From the NCBI GenBank assembly GCA_009869945.1, contig WIXG01000668.1, positions 1-27,720 on the forward strand: a stretch of 27,720 nt of DNA, written 5' to 3'. The notes below the pieces were generated by a model that saw only the letters and a program-made list of their open reading frames with translations, was not told the DNA's origin and did no database searches. The translations under genes and the position numbers were made by a program. Within the stretch, counting starts at the first letter, position 1. Each line of letters starts with the position of its first letter. This DNA is from Mesaphorura yosii (Eukaryota; Arthropoda; Collembola; Poduromorpha; Tullbergiidae). Shown here in pieces: positions 1-9,444 of the stretch.

Positions 1-118
1 GGGTGGTTAGCATTAGGATTAGCATTAGAATTAGATGCTCTCGGAATCAAATGCATTAGGCATTAGAATTATCTAATTACTAATTAGCATTAGCATTAGT
101 TTAATTACAATTAGTAAT
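1..118. repeat. Degenerate ATTAG-based repeat
   Basis: The window opens with imperfect iterations of ATTAGC, ATTAGG and ATTAGA (the string TTAGCATTAG recurs near 7 and 90). From about 80 to 118 the same motif appears in both orientations (CTAATTACTAATTAG, then TTAATTACAATTAG), so the block is partly self-complementary. No coding potential is seen. Confidence 0.7.
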
Positions 119-743
119 TGCCCAACACTGACCATGACGCGCATTTGTATCATGTGTTTGAACAATGTACCGGCTGTAAGTGTACCTAATAGGCTTTGTG
201 AGCCTGGCCGCAATGAAATATGCCTGAGACAAACAATGGGCTAGGGTCTTCATTTGTAATGATTTATCCCTATAAGAACCGAAGACGCTATCAAGGAATG
301 AACCACAATTGGGTAAGGTGGCCCAGTTTTATAGGCTTGAATTCAAACAATAATTCTACCTACATGCAAGCAACAACTATTGATTAGTCAATAACCTACC
401 ACATATCCTAGAATATGAGTTGTCATTGCCTTACTGATAAATACTGGTGCGCAGCAAGGCTGTGGTCACAGAAACCACGATAATACGGAACCAGACATCT
501 TATTACAACACGTGTAATAGGACATCATCCTGCAAGTGCGCAATTGATTGGATGCTGTCTTGTGGTGCCTAAAAGTTTCGTTCTTTCAGGTTAGGTCGGT
601 ATAAAAACAATTCGTCCAACGGTGTAAAAACAATTAAGATATTTTGCAGAAGTTGTATCACATTAGAAGGTCGCACAAAAATACAACTATACCCTATCCA
701 TAATATTCAATTCATCTAGGTAAACTGAATCGCCTAATTAAAC
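119..743. other. Intergenic stretch upstream of the small peptide gene
   Basis: AT-rich sequence with no credible reading frame. It ends in the presumed promoter and 5' leader of the gene starting at 744. A single TTAGG-like string lies near 590. Nothing else was recognised. Confidence 0.5.
600..607 (+). promoter_or_regulatory. Possible TATA box
   Basis: TATAAAAA lies about 140 nt before the ATG at 744, which would place transcription start near 630 and give a leader of roughly 110 nt. The assignment rests only on the motif and position; it is an inference. Confidence 0.35.
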
Positions 744-960
744 ATGGACGCTGTGAAGACTCTTTTCATGCTCGTCGTCATCGGATTGGTTCTGTTTGTA
801 GGCGTGAGCCAAGGCGACCAATGTCCAGCCGACTGCGATTGCTGCAACCAAGAATGGGTACGTAACAATGTTTATTATAGTTCATACGCAAAGTTATTTA
901 CCGGTTTATTCCATTTGATTTTTACTTACTTAATAGGTCCGTGGGAAGTCAGGGTTTTAA
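744..960 (+). CDS. Tiny secreted cysteine-rich peptide precursor (two exons)
   Basis: An ATG in good context opens a typical signal peptide: basic residue near the start, hydrophobic core LFMLVVIGLVLFVGV, probable cleavage after SQG around residue 24. A cysteine cluster C-X3-C-X-CC follows. A good donor (GTACGT at 858) and acceptor (TTACTTAATAG ending at 936) define a 79-nt phase-0 intron. The spliced frame stops at 958-960, giving about 45 residues and a mature peptide of about 21 residues with four cysteines. Unspliced reading would run to 977 with 77 residues, but the extra part looks like intron. An AATAAA at 1074-1079 fits a short transcript. The compact cysteine spacing would allow two disulfides, as in secreted defence, signalling or venom-like peptides, but I recognise no family and assign no function. 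A decayed copy of its 3' part lies near 2625-2760. Confidence 0.5.
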
Positions 961-1073
961 CATGGCAGTGGACTTGAGGAAATGGGAACGTCCCAAAACT
1001 GATTTCTAACGAATTAGATCTAAAATTAATTGATCGGGAATGTGAATTCGGTAATTTGTAAATCTTTAGTTGG

Positions 1074-1079
1074 AATAAA
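1074..1079 (+). terminator. Poly(A) signal of the small peptide gene
   Basis: AATAAA lies about 115 nt after the stop at 960. The surrounding sequence is matched by the diverged copy near 2740, where the hexamer has become AATATA. Confidence 0.5.
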
Positions 1080-1903
1080 GCTTGATTCGAAACAGCTATA
1101 GAGAGTAATTAATTATCATCAAAAAGTTAGCAGATAACCAACGACGTATGTCATGAACTTTTGCTTTGAACTTCATAGTTTGGTTGTCCTGTGATACGGG
1201 TAGACCAAACGTGCTTCCTACTGTTGTGAGGAACAACGATCAGTTTTAGACAGTGAGAAGAACTAATGCTCGATAACCTCGAGCTGCTCGTATTTATTCT
1301 GATCGGAAACGAAGGGTTCTCATACCGGAAGGAATTTAAAGTACTTAACGGACAAAGACTAATTCCATCTGACACCTGAGAATGTCACGTCTTGTTGACA
1401 AATACGGTGATCATATAAAAATAGCTGAGATAGCAAAACATTGTCATTATTGCCACCTGAGAATGCAGATGTGACATACAAGCAAAGCGTCATAATTATG
1501 TCAGCAATGATCTCATAACTCGAGATTGCGCTTTATTCTATAACACCTACGCTTGAGGGCACCGCAATACGTGAACGTCTCAGTGTGACATACGCTATTA
1601 TTCCCATATTTCGCACAACGCTTCACCTGGCATGCTGGTCCGTCGTTTGGATGCCACTCAACATCTGCTCCCTGTCGCCTCACAAACAGCGTCGTTCCAA
1701 AACACACAGTGGGCGTGAATACGCTGTAACTTGTGTCTTGATGAAACTTACCCAACATCATGCTCATGTACATAGGTCTGTACAAACATGAGCAGAAAAA
1801 TTCTGTGATTCGACTCCGACTCCCTCGAGACTATTTGGTGCGTGCGTCGTGAGAACGGACGTCGCCAGTTTTTTTGTGTTTTTCCTCCATTTATTTCCGA
1901 AAT
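1080..1903. other. Intergenic, no recognised gene
   Basis: Several short open frames on both strands overlap here, but none has a recognisable domain or splice structure. The 12-mer CACCTGAGAATG occurs twice, at about 1373 and 1454 (81 nt apart), a minor direct repeat. Confidence 0.4.
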
Positions 1904-1999
1904 ATGAGTGAGCGCACGGCGGTCCTAATTTCCTTTATCGCGTACAGTGTAGCCTTTGTTGCAGCGATTCGTGCTTGCTTCCGTCCCCGTGTAAGGTGA
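1904..1999 (+). other. Possible first coding exon with a signal-like N-terminus
   Basis: In a locally GC-richer island an ATG opens MSERTAVLISFIAYSVAFVA, a hydrophobic membrane- or signal-like start. The frame reaches a strong donor (AAG|GTGAGG at 1997) and would stop at 1997-1999 if unspliced. No convincing downstream exon was found, so this could be chance. Function unknown. Confidence 0.15.
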
Positions 2000-2281
2000 G
2001 GCTCGTCGTCGCACGTACCCAATAAGAATTATATTTGCCGCTATTGGGTTTCAGAAACATTTTGAGGTTGCCGATTGAAAAGCGAAGGCAATGACAGGTA
2101 GAATTTATCCACTAATTTTGCAACGCTCAATTCTCCCAGGCACTCGGTGTCAAATGCAAGTTTTCACACAATCGATGCACTTACACAGGGTGACTTTGGC
2201 CGTGACTTCTGCAGATCCATTGTTCATTTATGTACAAACAACAAACCGTAAGCACGCGCGTTTCTTGTTCTCAGTAATTCT

Positions 2282-2382
2282 GTGTCAGTTCTAGTCCCGA
2301 CCTCAGTTCCCAGTCAGTTCCTATTAAGGTCTTTGTATTTGAAATGGAACTGAGGTGTGCTGTTGGAACTAGAACTGGAACT
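2282..2382. repeat. Imperfect inverted repeat of AGTTCC/GGAACT strings
   Basis: The left arm contains CAGTTCTAGTCCCGACCTC and AGTTCC. The right arm (2345-2382) contains GGAACTGAGGTG and GGAACTAGAACTGGAACT, largely its reverse complement. The longest exact block is CCTCAGTTCC at about 2301 pairing with GGAACTGAGG at 2345. Confidence 0.5.
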
Positions 2383-2624
2383 ACTTTCGGGAGAATCGAA
2401 CTGATGCTGAGAACACATTTCCGAGAGGGCAGTATTAGGTGGATAAAGGTTCATGATTCAGTCTTCTGCGCTCGCTATCCGGCTTTCTTGAAGAAATCTG
2501 TGCACAAGCGGTATTGCTCACATATTTTTACGTGCCCCATCTGCATCTGGTGTCGGAAGTCGGCAATTGCTCTTTGACCCCATCACCTTGAGTGACCGAT
2601 ATGTCAGACAAGGCCCAAAGGTTT

Positions 2625-2760
2625 CAGTCTTTGGGGACAATGGAACGGCCCTCAGGCCAATTACTTCAAATTAAACCTGAAGCAAATTAATTGTCAATGT
2701 AAATTCGGTGAATTGTAAAGCTACGATTGGAATATAGCTTCAGAAATAGATAGCGATTAA
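2625..2760 (+). pseudogene. Diverged duplicate of the 3' end of the small peptide gene
   Basis: From about 2630 the sequence aligns by eye with 970-1095, the end of exon 2 and the 3' UTR of the peptide gene. Shared blocks are TGGAACG...CCC, AAATTAATTG, AATGTAAATTCGGT (against AATGTGAATTCGGT), AATTGTAAA, TTGGAATATAGCTT (against TTGGAATAAAGCTT) and a final ATAG. The signal-peptide exon was not found upstream, so this is a partial, dead copy. The AATAAA is mutated to AATATA. Confidence 0.5.
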
Positions 2761-3541
2761 GTAGCACTCGTTTTCTGCTTCGGTTATTAGCACACCTTAT
2801 AGATGGGCTTATGGCTTTGTGCTTTCTGTCTGTATGTCTGTAACGCATTTTCGGCTCGCGCGTAGTCAACCGCAGGCAGAATGTCTAAACTATGTTCGAT
2901 TAAGAGCACAATGTGAAACTTGTCTCACAGGCCAGTCCGTGAAAAGCCGAGATATCCGATACTGGAATGTATAAACTGGAAGTGACATGAAGCTCGATTA
3001 CGAACTGCCCGACACACAGGACGCCATACCGTACGGAATCAAACTAAGGCTCTATTCGCCTATCCCAAACTTGGGTGAAACCGTATTAAAATAGAAAAAC
3101 GTGGATAAATTGCGGATATGTGATGAAGCAACTAGGAACTGGACATTTTTAAAAAGGTATAACTACGATGACATGATATGCCCAAACTTGGATGAAATCG
3201 TGTTATAGTATCGCAGTAAAGTAAATTTCCGCATTTGACTTCGTCAGAGTGTGACGAAGGTGGGGTGTATGTTGGTGGGTGTGTCAGCTTGTTACGAATT
3301 TCTGTGACAATCTATTTTGTATCTCCTACGATCAGAAGCTCAGATATCATTCCCTACTTCTTTACTGCCCAGATGTGCTTACGTACCATAGCTTGCTAGG
3401 CTCTATTTATCTCGTTGCTTAGGCATAACTTGTCTCAATGGAAACCACAACATTCATTTTGATAAAAACTAGACTATACAATATGCTATTAAAGACATTG
3501 GTATGTTCGTGCTGTATTATTATATCGTTCTTGTTTCCACG
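2761..3541. other. Intergenic with a diverged direct repeat
   Basis: No gene is recognised before the calpain start. Two copies of a roughly 40-nt sequence lie 116 nt apart (CCCAAACTTGGGTGAAACCG at 3064 and CCCAAACTTGGATGAAATCG at 3180), and both continue with similar AT-rich sequence. A related CCCAAACTGGGATAAAG occurs near 7595, so this may be a dispersed repeat. Confidence 0.45.
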
Positions 3542-5466
3542 ATGACTACAACTATTGCACCAGCTGAGTTTGAGAAGATTGAAGAAATGAAGAAGCAGTT
3601 TGGTCCTAACCAACTGTTCACTGACCATAATTTCCCACCAAACGATGAGTCCCTCGGCAAATTGGAAGGTGACACGGCTGCAGGAGAGGCTGGACGGACA
3701 GAACAGAAAATATATTGGGCTCGTCCATACGTAAGGCAGTTCTTATGATTAATGTCTTAATATTATTCTAATACTAAGAAATATTGATTCAGGACATCTG
3801 CAACTCCCACGGAATTTCTCGTCCTTACTTTGTAGTAGTACAGGATGGTGATGAAGACAGGGAGCCATTCTCAATTTCCGACATAAAACAAGGGGGCTTG
3901 GGTGATTGCTGGTATATTGCTGCTCTACAGGCACTCACTACACGCCCCAATTACCTCCAAAACGTCATCCCTAGTAACAACTACAATGGATTCGAAGAGG
4001 GGGAGTACTGCGGTGTCTTCCAATTTCAATTTTATTCAATGGAAACCAATGAATGGGTGAACATTGTCGTTGATGATCTGTTGCCATGTACAAAAGACGG
4101 AGATAAGCTACTGCCCGCATTCGCTAAATTCACTACGAAATTTCGAATAGACGTAGAGGATTTGAAAGCCGAATTCTGGACGCCTTTAATTGAAAAGGCT
4201 TTTGCAAAATTCATCGGAAGCTACGCGCGCATAGAGGGCGGGTTTGCAAGTCAGGCTCTTTGCAATTTTACTGGAGGCTGGCCTGAATTTGTCATTCTAA
4301 GGCCTGATAATGACCAGTACAATTTCATCAAGTCCCGAATTAAAGCGGCTTTTGGGTCCTGTGGTTTCATGACACTACTATCACACACAATAGAAAATGC
4401 TGCTCGCGCGCATTGTCTTGATGGCTACACGAATTATATAAAAAACCTTGACAAGGAAGGGAAATGGACGGGAGCTGTTACCTGTGTTGGTTACAAATGG
4501 GAACCGGAGACGGGGCAGATCATTGATGGCAATGGGGAGAGTGTGGGGCTTGGTCTACTTGGCCCCCACTCTTATACAGTCATTAGAGCAAAAGAAGTTG
4601 GAGCTAAAGGAGGGGGTGGGTCTTACTTTCTACTCCAAATTCGCAATCCACACGCAACACATGAATGGACTGGACAATTTGCGGACAGAGACGAGACTTC
4701 ATGGGCATTGCTGGAACAAGATTTACGGATAGAATCGGTGCCCGGGTCAAAAGTGGTTGACGACGGTGTATTCTGGATTGAACTAAACTCTGTGCTTCGT
4801 TACTTTTATGCCGTTGAGTTTTGCTTCCCGAGAGGAGTTGGGGACGCTAAGCAACTGACAACAATAAAATCCGTTTGGCCAAAATCGCTTCAGGACAGAA
4901 AAAAGGCAATCAGAATTTCTGGCGCAGGTAAATTAGTTCATCGAAGAATCAATTGAAATTTCGATTTATTAAAATTAGTTAAAAAATGTCCTCTGCTTAC
5001 TTAAGTGTGTTAACCTGTCGATATTGCTATTTCAGCCACCGCAGAGTTCTCGGAGTTTCCAGCCTTCAAATTTTACATCAAGCCATCAAGCCACGGAGAC
5101 GGGGGCCAAACGTTGGGAATTACCCTTGTTTTGCACGGTTATCATTCGCTACTGACCCCAAACCCATATTTTGGATTTCTGTTATATAAACATGAAGTTG
5201 GAGTATGTAGAAAGAGTAAATTGGACAAAACTCAACTTGCAAGCATGTTTATGAATGAGAATCCTTTGATGAGATCGCCTCCGCAAAGCCCAGGAAGGGA
5301 TGTCAGTTGTTACATGAATGGCTTGGAAAGTGGCACCTACATCCTGGTAACAACTCTCTATGCCTCCTCAAGAAAATTACCACCTGAATTCCAAGGAAAG
5401 GAAATTGGATTCACTCTCAGAGTATGGACAGAAGCTGTAACTGAGATAGAACCAATTCAATATTAA
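3542..5466 (+). CDS. Calpain-type cysteine protease (three exons, no EF-hands)
   Basis: A cytosolic calcium-regulated papain-fold protease. Exons 3542-3730, 3793-4927 and 5036-5466 join at GTAAGG...TTCAG and GTAAAT...TTTCAG in phases 0 and 1, giving 584 residues. Residues 14-60 carry the calpain leader (LFTDHNFPPNDESL, then WARPYDIC). The protease core has QGGLGDCWYIAAL (Cys102), GPHSYTVIRA (His322) and QIRNPHATHEWTG (Asn348), so the triad is intact. About 220 residues separate Cys and His, against about 157 in classical calpains. The extra residues lie just before the GPHSYT strand. The third exon is a calpain C2-like (CBSW, domain III) module ending EPIQY; no penta-EF-hand domain follows, as in atypical calpains. 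I chose ATG 3542 over in-frame ATG 3503, which would add 13 hydrophobic residues not typical of the family. No neighbour is functionally linked. Confidence 0.9.
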
Positions 5467-5571
5467 TCTGATCAAATATCGGATTCTGAGTAATTTCGCG
5501 CATTTGCTCTAATTCGTTTCTTATTGGTTTACTATAAATTGTCGCCGAGGTTAATGCAGGATATAAGTTTA

Positions 5572-5577
5572 AATAAA
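5572..5577 (+). terminator. Poly(A) signal of the calpain gene
   Basis: AATAAA lies about 105 nt after the calpain stop. An antisense Copia fragment begins within about 15 nt. Confidence 0.6.
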
Positions 5578-5590
5578 AGTTCTACATCAT

Positions 5591-5746
5591 TCATTCATCC
5601 AATTCGTCATTGTACAAAAACACTGATGGGTCACTCGTTGTTGCATAAAAGCTCAATGATTCAAGAAATTCAGACAGTCTTTCGAGCCAGCATCTTGAGC
5701 TCTGTTTAAGTCCATAAAGACTTCTGTTTACTAAACACACATCATC
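5591..5746 (-). pseudogene. Ty1/Copia reverse-transcriptase fragment
   Basis: On the minus strand a short frame reads VCLVNRSLYGLKQSSRCW followed by LERLSEFLESLSFYATTSDPSVFLYN. This is the Copia RT signature (consensus like KSLYGLKQSPRAWYERL...F...SDPSLF). Family knowledge says this lies just before the YVDD catalytic block, which is absent here. Sequence upstream of DDVCL (5747-5818) does not match RT, so only about 50 residues remain. It is a dead insertion remnant with its 3' side facing the calpain poly(A) site. Confidence 0.75.
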
Positions 5747-5819
5747 TGTGTTGAAGCTCATCACTCTTATATCAGAGTCAAACCTAAATATTTTTTTCAC
5801 GCATTTAATTCGTTTCAAT

Positions 5820-6480
5820 TTCGAACTGCGTGTTATCTTCTTTTCCTCGACAATAAATCTCTCATCACCTTAACCATTGATCATTGCGACTATCACCTCA
5901 TGGTTGATGATTTCAAAGTTTTCTTAATTAAAACTATCTCCTTAAATTTACAATATTATTCTTTTAGCGTATAGCTCATTACACCCGTGCTTTTTCATTC
6001 CATTCCTTCATTCTCTCTTGTACCTTCCCTCAACTAGTTACCACGGGAATTTTCGATCGAACCTATGCAGATTAACTCTTTTCTGTCAAGACTTTTATCG
6101 GAACTTATTTAGTTATTTCGAATCTGCATGAACAGATGGATTTTATGCATTTTATACCAAGAATAAGTATCAGGATTTTGAGATATAGCTCTCCAAATTT
6201 GAACTTCTACATGCTTACATTTGTGCATGTTTAAATCGGGAATTTTTGAACGTATTTTAATAGGACTGGTTTGGCATAGAAATGCGTCGTTGTGAGAGCC
6301 GCTCAATCATTGAAGTCTAAAATAAAAATATGTCTCCGGCAAAAGGTTCCTTTGGTTCCTTTTGGTAAGCCTTAGTATTGCATTTTGCGAATTCATGGAA
6401 TCCCTCAGTCTCTTTCCTTACATTACTCGGTCTTATTCAGACGAAATTGTAACTACGTAGTACAAAGTACAAGGAAAATT
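5820..6480. other. AT-rich intergenic, nothing recognised
   Basis: No open frame with domain-like composition and no repeat of note. It separates the calpain/Copia area from the minus-strand candidate exons at 6488-6985. Confidence 0.4.
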
Positions 6481-6487
6481 AATAAGC

Positions 6488-6985
6488 TCAGAATTGACGA
6501 AGTTCGATCCAAAAATTAGAATTAACCAACTCCTTCCAAGTCGTCCGTGGTTCCTTACACCTGCATAATCCACAACAGACAAAGGAGAGTATGGACAAAA
6601 ATAGGAAAGCCCCAAACACGTACAGCACCCACAGCCAAACTGAATTCGGAATTCGATAAGTAAAATAAATCAAAGCTGATTTGATTTTGATTGTTGTATC
6701 GGACAAATGAGCGACCAGCACGTTTAACAAAGTCTCTGCTTGCGTCTTCTAGCCCCACATTTCTGAAACATATCAGGACTGTCAATTCAGGATGAGGATA
6801 GGAACTCTTGTCACATTATTAAACCGTTCACTTACCCATGTGTTCTTGTCCTGTCCGTTTGCGATTGTTCGGATGCCATGCTGCCTATAGTGATTTTGTA
6901 TCCTTTCCGAGGCCAAGACTGTTGCCAAGTACAGAGGCTGCACTGCAGCACCAGCACGTACTCTTCGACTCTTGGGGTCTAACAC
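6488..6985 (-). CDS. Possible two-exon end of a single-pass membrane protein
   Basis: On the minus strand the stretch VWLWVLYVFGAFLFLSILSF followed by VCCGLCRCKEPRTTWKEL is a clear transmembrane helix followed by a cysteine-rich, possibly palmitoylated cytosolic tail, ending at a stop at 6488-6490. A strong donor (TGG|GTAAGT at 6835) and an acceptor (GGGGCTAG before 6748) would join an upstream exon 6836-6985 in frame (…DKNTW|KTQAETLLNVL…). That exon has no ATG and overlaps degenerate repeats. A competing acceptor (TTTCAG, about 12 nt earlier) would give an early stop. No family is recognised; it could be a remnant. Confidence 0.2.
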
Positions 6986-7215
6986 AGGCCTCGGGTCCGG
7001 GGTTTCTTCTAGATATGTTTGGATTCGTGTTACACCGTTGGAAAGTTGTGCAACTGCGCAGTTGCGATTTGGCGAAGGTGCACATTGTAATCTATGGTAG
7101 ACCTGTATTCGGGTCTAACTAGAGTCAGAGCGGCCTAGACCTGATTCACTTCATGGGTCTAACCAGACCTCGGTCGGTATTCGTGTCTTGCCAGACTTGG
7201 GCCCGGAGTCAGGTC
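6971..7215. repeat. Degenerate GGGTCTAAC...AGACCTCGG repeats
   Basis: GGGTCTAAC plus a following A/C-rich and CTCGG string recurs near 6975, 7115 and 7158, interleaved with AGACCTG. GTCTAGACC-like content makes the array partly self-complementary. Copies are diverged and irregularly spaced. No gene is seen in the block. Confidence 0.4.
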
Positions 7216-7693
7216 TTGATGGCCGTGGATGCATCTTCTGGTCGAAGTTGGCCCGAGGGTAACCTGACTCCGTGGTGAGTTCAGGGGTGAGGCTTGGATA
7301 AGATGGGTCGGAGTAGACTAGGTTAGTTTAGGTTAGGTTATGATAAATCGAACAGAACCTAGAATGAGAGCATCCGAGCCACATGTGAGTCGAGGTCATG
7401 ACAATAGCGAACGAAAGGTCGAGGAATGACTCTGAATACATCGCAGTATAAGGATGAAATGCTATTCACTACGGTACGTCATACCTGTCACATACGCCTG
7501 AAGATGTACCCAGGTGGTTCATTACTTGTAATGACGTATTTATTCGTTCGATTCCAATTCTATCTATAATTTACTCTAATCTCTAACTCGTAACCCAAAC
7601 TGGGATAAAGTTACAGCAGTATTTGAAAAATTGAAACTCCTAAACAATCAGCTTTCTTTAAACTTGCAAGGTTTTCATATGTTAAAAGTGTCT
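7216..7693. other. Intergenic with a short TTAGG tract
   Basis: At 7321-7340 lies GGTTAGTTTAGGTTAGGTTA, a short telomere-type tract. The rest has no recognisable coding content. Confidence 0.5.
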
Positions 7694-7963
7694 TTATCCC
7701 ATCGGGAATTGAATGTAAGAAATCCTGTCCAGACGGTCGAACTCCGTTCCTTCGAATATTGCAGTTCCACCGATGAGGTACATTCTTGCTAGTTTCGGAA
7801 CGTAGATGCAGGATGCTTTCTCAAGTCGCGATGGCCATGACTCAACGAAAACTCGCTCAGTTAGGTTAGTGGTCGGATCGAACTTAAACAAGTATGGAGT
7901 AGAAATGTACCCAGGTTGAACGTACATATTCCCACCGTTGTACGCCGCGCAACGCCCTCGGGC
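7694..7963 (-). pseudogene. Kelch-repeat (beta-propeller) protein fragment
   Basis: The minus-strand frame is open from 7963 to a stop at 7694 and reads AAYNGGNMYV, then YLFKFDPTTN, then RLEKASCIYVPKLARMYLIGG, then ISYIQFP. Alternating aromatic and hydrophobic strands with GG pairs and the YVPKLARMYLIGG block match kelch blades (…Y.P...R.YIFGG…F.Y...). Only about 90 residues remain, roughly two blades, where propellers need five to seven. A TGA at 7964-7966 closes the frame upstream, and no clean acceptor is visible. It may be one exon of a broken gene. The F-box fragment lies just upstream in the same orientation across a TTAGG tract, so an F-box/kelch gene is one possibility. Confidence 0.45.
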
Positions 7964-8081
7964 TCACCATCATCCCCGCGTCGCCTGAATGTGCATTTAA
8001 CCTAGAATTTAACATTGAGGGCATGGGTGCCCTACTGAAATGCATACGTCTCATCAAATAGCATGGCATACTCTTTATAAA

Positions 8082-8103
8082 CCCTAACCTAACCTAACCT
8101 AAC
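8082..8103 (-). repeat. Short telomere-type (CCTAA)n tract
   Basis: CCCTAACCTAACCTAACC runs as four perfect pentamers of the arthropod telomere repeat in the C-rich orientation. It overlaps the 3' end of the F-box frame, whose last residues (VRLG, then stop) are encoded inside it. Confidence 0.8.
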
Positions 8104-8385
8104 GTACTGTTCATGGCCCGTCTGGAGGGCAGGAAGAATGGCATCATTCCAGTCTCGCCATTTGAGGCGGTGAAGGTCGCGGGTCGGTAGCTTGGAGACG
8201 ACCCGGCTCATCACCTGCGATTGAGGTAGGGTAAACTGGCGTTTAGCATTGTTAAAGGATCGTTGGACAAGTATACAAAACCTGTGCACGAAAGGTGGAA
8301 TTGCCAGCTCGTTTTGAAAAATCCTCGAAGCCTTCCTGGCGTCTGCCACTGCGACGACTGCAGGAAACACGGAGGCGTCGTCCAT
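8089..8385 (-). pseudogene. F-box-like protein N-terminal fragment
   Basis: The ATG at 8385 opens a 98-residue frame. Residues about 57-90 read VMSRVVSKLPTRDLHRLK then WRDWNDAILPAL, the F-box pattern (a hydrophobic helix, LP..DL, then C/W..W). F-box proteins bind Skp1 in SCF ubiquitin ligases and normally carry a substrate-binding C-terminal domain. Here the frame runs into a TTAGG-type tract and stops, so no substrate domain remains. A kelch-like piece follows 130 nt further on. The canonical cysteine of V.C..W looks replaced or deleted (LKWRDW), consistent with decay. The match is by motif only. Confidence 0.4.
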
Positions 8386-8929
8386 GAAGGCGGTGGAATT
8401 GGAGCGAACGAATAGGAGTTTTAGTGTTAAGTTGGAGAAATTTGCTTAATTGCTAACTCCAAATTATTGTGAAGTTGAGGCCAAATCCCAGAAAAATGAA
8501 ATTGCCTGCCTCCGTGGTGTTGGAGACGAGCAAGTAGTTTGAAAGTATACGCATGCGCAGCACAGCAACTCGGCCGCTGCTTGTTCACGCGCTGACTGCT
8601 GTGTTCGTTTGATGCGTTTACATTTCGTCTTTGCAAGGAGTCGAGTTGAGAGAATCATTATCGCTGCCAGTCTTTCTGAGAAATTCAGCAGATTGTTATC
8701 TGAAGTCCAGGATGCAACCGCTTTATCCAATGCGTATGCGTCATTTAATTCAATTAAGTTATCAGATTAGCACCTCAGATTTTTTTCAGTTCGGATGTCG
8801 TATTTTCAACGTCTTTGGTTTATTTTGCTTGTGTGAATTGCAATTTATATTCCAGACGCAATATCCAGTCAATTGAATTAGAAGGTGCCTTCTTAAATCT
8901 TACAGGGGAAGTTCTTCAAATGCGTATCG
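8386..8929. other. Intergenic, no convincing gene
   Basis: Short overlapping frames on both strands lack domain signatures. This stretch separates the F-box fragment from the foldback element. Confidence 0.4.
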
Positions 8930-9337
8930 GACCTGGCTATACGATGAAGTTTTTCAAGTCCACGGGGACATTCTGAGACATACTAGTCCGAATTTGGCCT
9001 GCAGAAGTTGAAATCTGCAAACATACTTGAAGATTTCTAAACGGCCATATAGCATGCTTTTTAGCAGTGTTTACAATCAATACACTCAAACAAACAAATC
9101 ATTTGTAATCGGACAGAACTATTGTGGTTGCTTGTCGCTTATTTGAATCATTTGCTATTTGTTACCGTTTGGTTTGGTTTTATCACCTTGCTATTGCTTG
9201 TAAGCATTGCAAATGCACGCTATTCGGCGGTTCAATCTTCAATTATTTTGCAGGGTTTCAACTTCTGCAGACCAAATGCGCACTAGTATGTCCCAGAATG
9301 TCCCCGTGGACTTAGGGCAGCGGGATAACCAAGCATG
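8930..9337. mobile_element. Foldback/MITE-like hairpin element, ~400 bp
   Basis: The two halves are imperfect reverse complements over nearly the whole length. The best block is 8956-9018 (AGTCCACGGGGACATTCTGA...CATACTAGTCCG...CTGCAGAAGTTGAAA) against 9249-9313 (TTTCAACTTCTGCAG...CACTAGTATGTCCCAGAATGTCCCCGTGGACT). Pairing continues inward: AACGGCCATATAGCATGC with the complement of GCACGCTATTCGGCGGTT, and AACAAATCATTTG with CAAATGATT. It also reaches outward to GGCTATACG with CGGGATAACC. The centre is near 9115-9125. There is no transposase frame. This fits a foldback or MITE-type nonautonomous DNA element, and its transcript would be a long dsRNA hairpin. Confidence 0.75.
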
Positions 9338-9342
9338 TGGTT

Positions 9343-9369
9343 GATTTTTTTTAAAAAAAAAGGGGGGGG
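9343..9369. repeat. Homopolymer junction T8-A9-G9
   Basis: A run of about eight T is followed directly by about nine A and nine G, immediately outside the right arm of the foldback element. It could be insertion-site scarring or a sequencing-error-prone spot. Confidence 0.6.
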
Positions 9370-9444
9370 GAATTTGGTGAGAGCAGGCAGGTGGAATTAA
9401 GCAGTTTATTTCAAAAATTATTTCATACTTTTGAGAGCGCCCTC

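Noticed and set aside
1513..1791. Overlapping frames on both strands at 1513-1791
   Set aside because: No signal peptide, domain or splice structure; composition looks noncoding.
6782..6985. Histone H2A-like string RVRAGAAVQPLYLATVLASE on the minus strand
   Set aside because: It faintly echoes the H2A RVGAGAPVYLAAVLEYL helix, but the flanks do not match H2A at all and the frame has no ATG; treated as coincidence.
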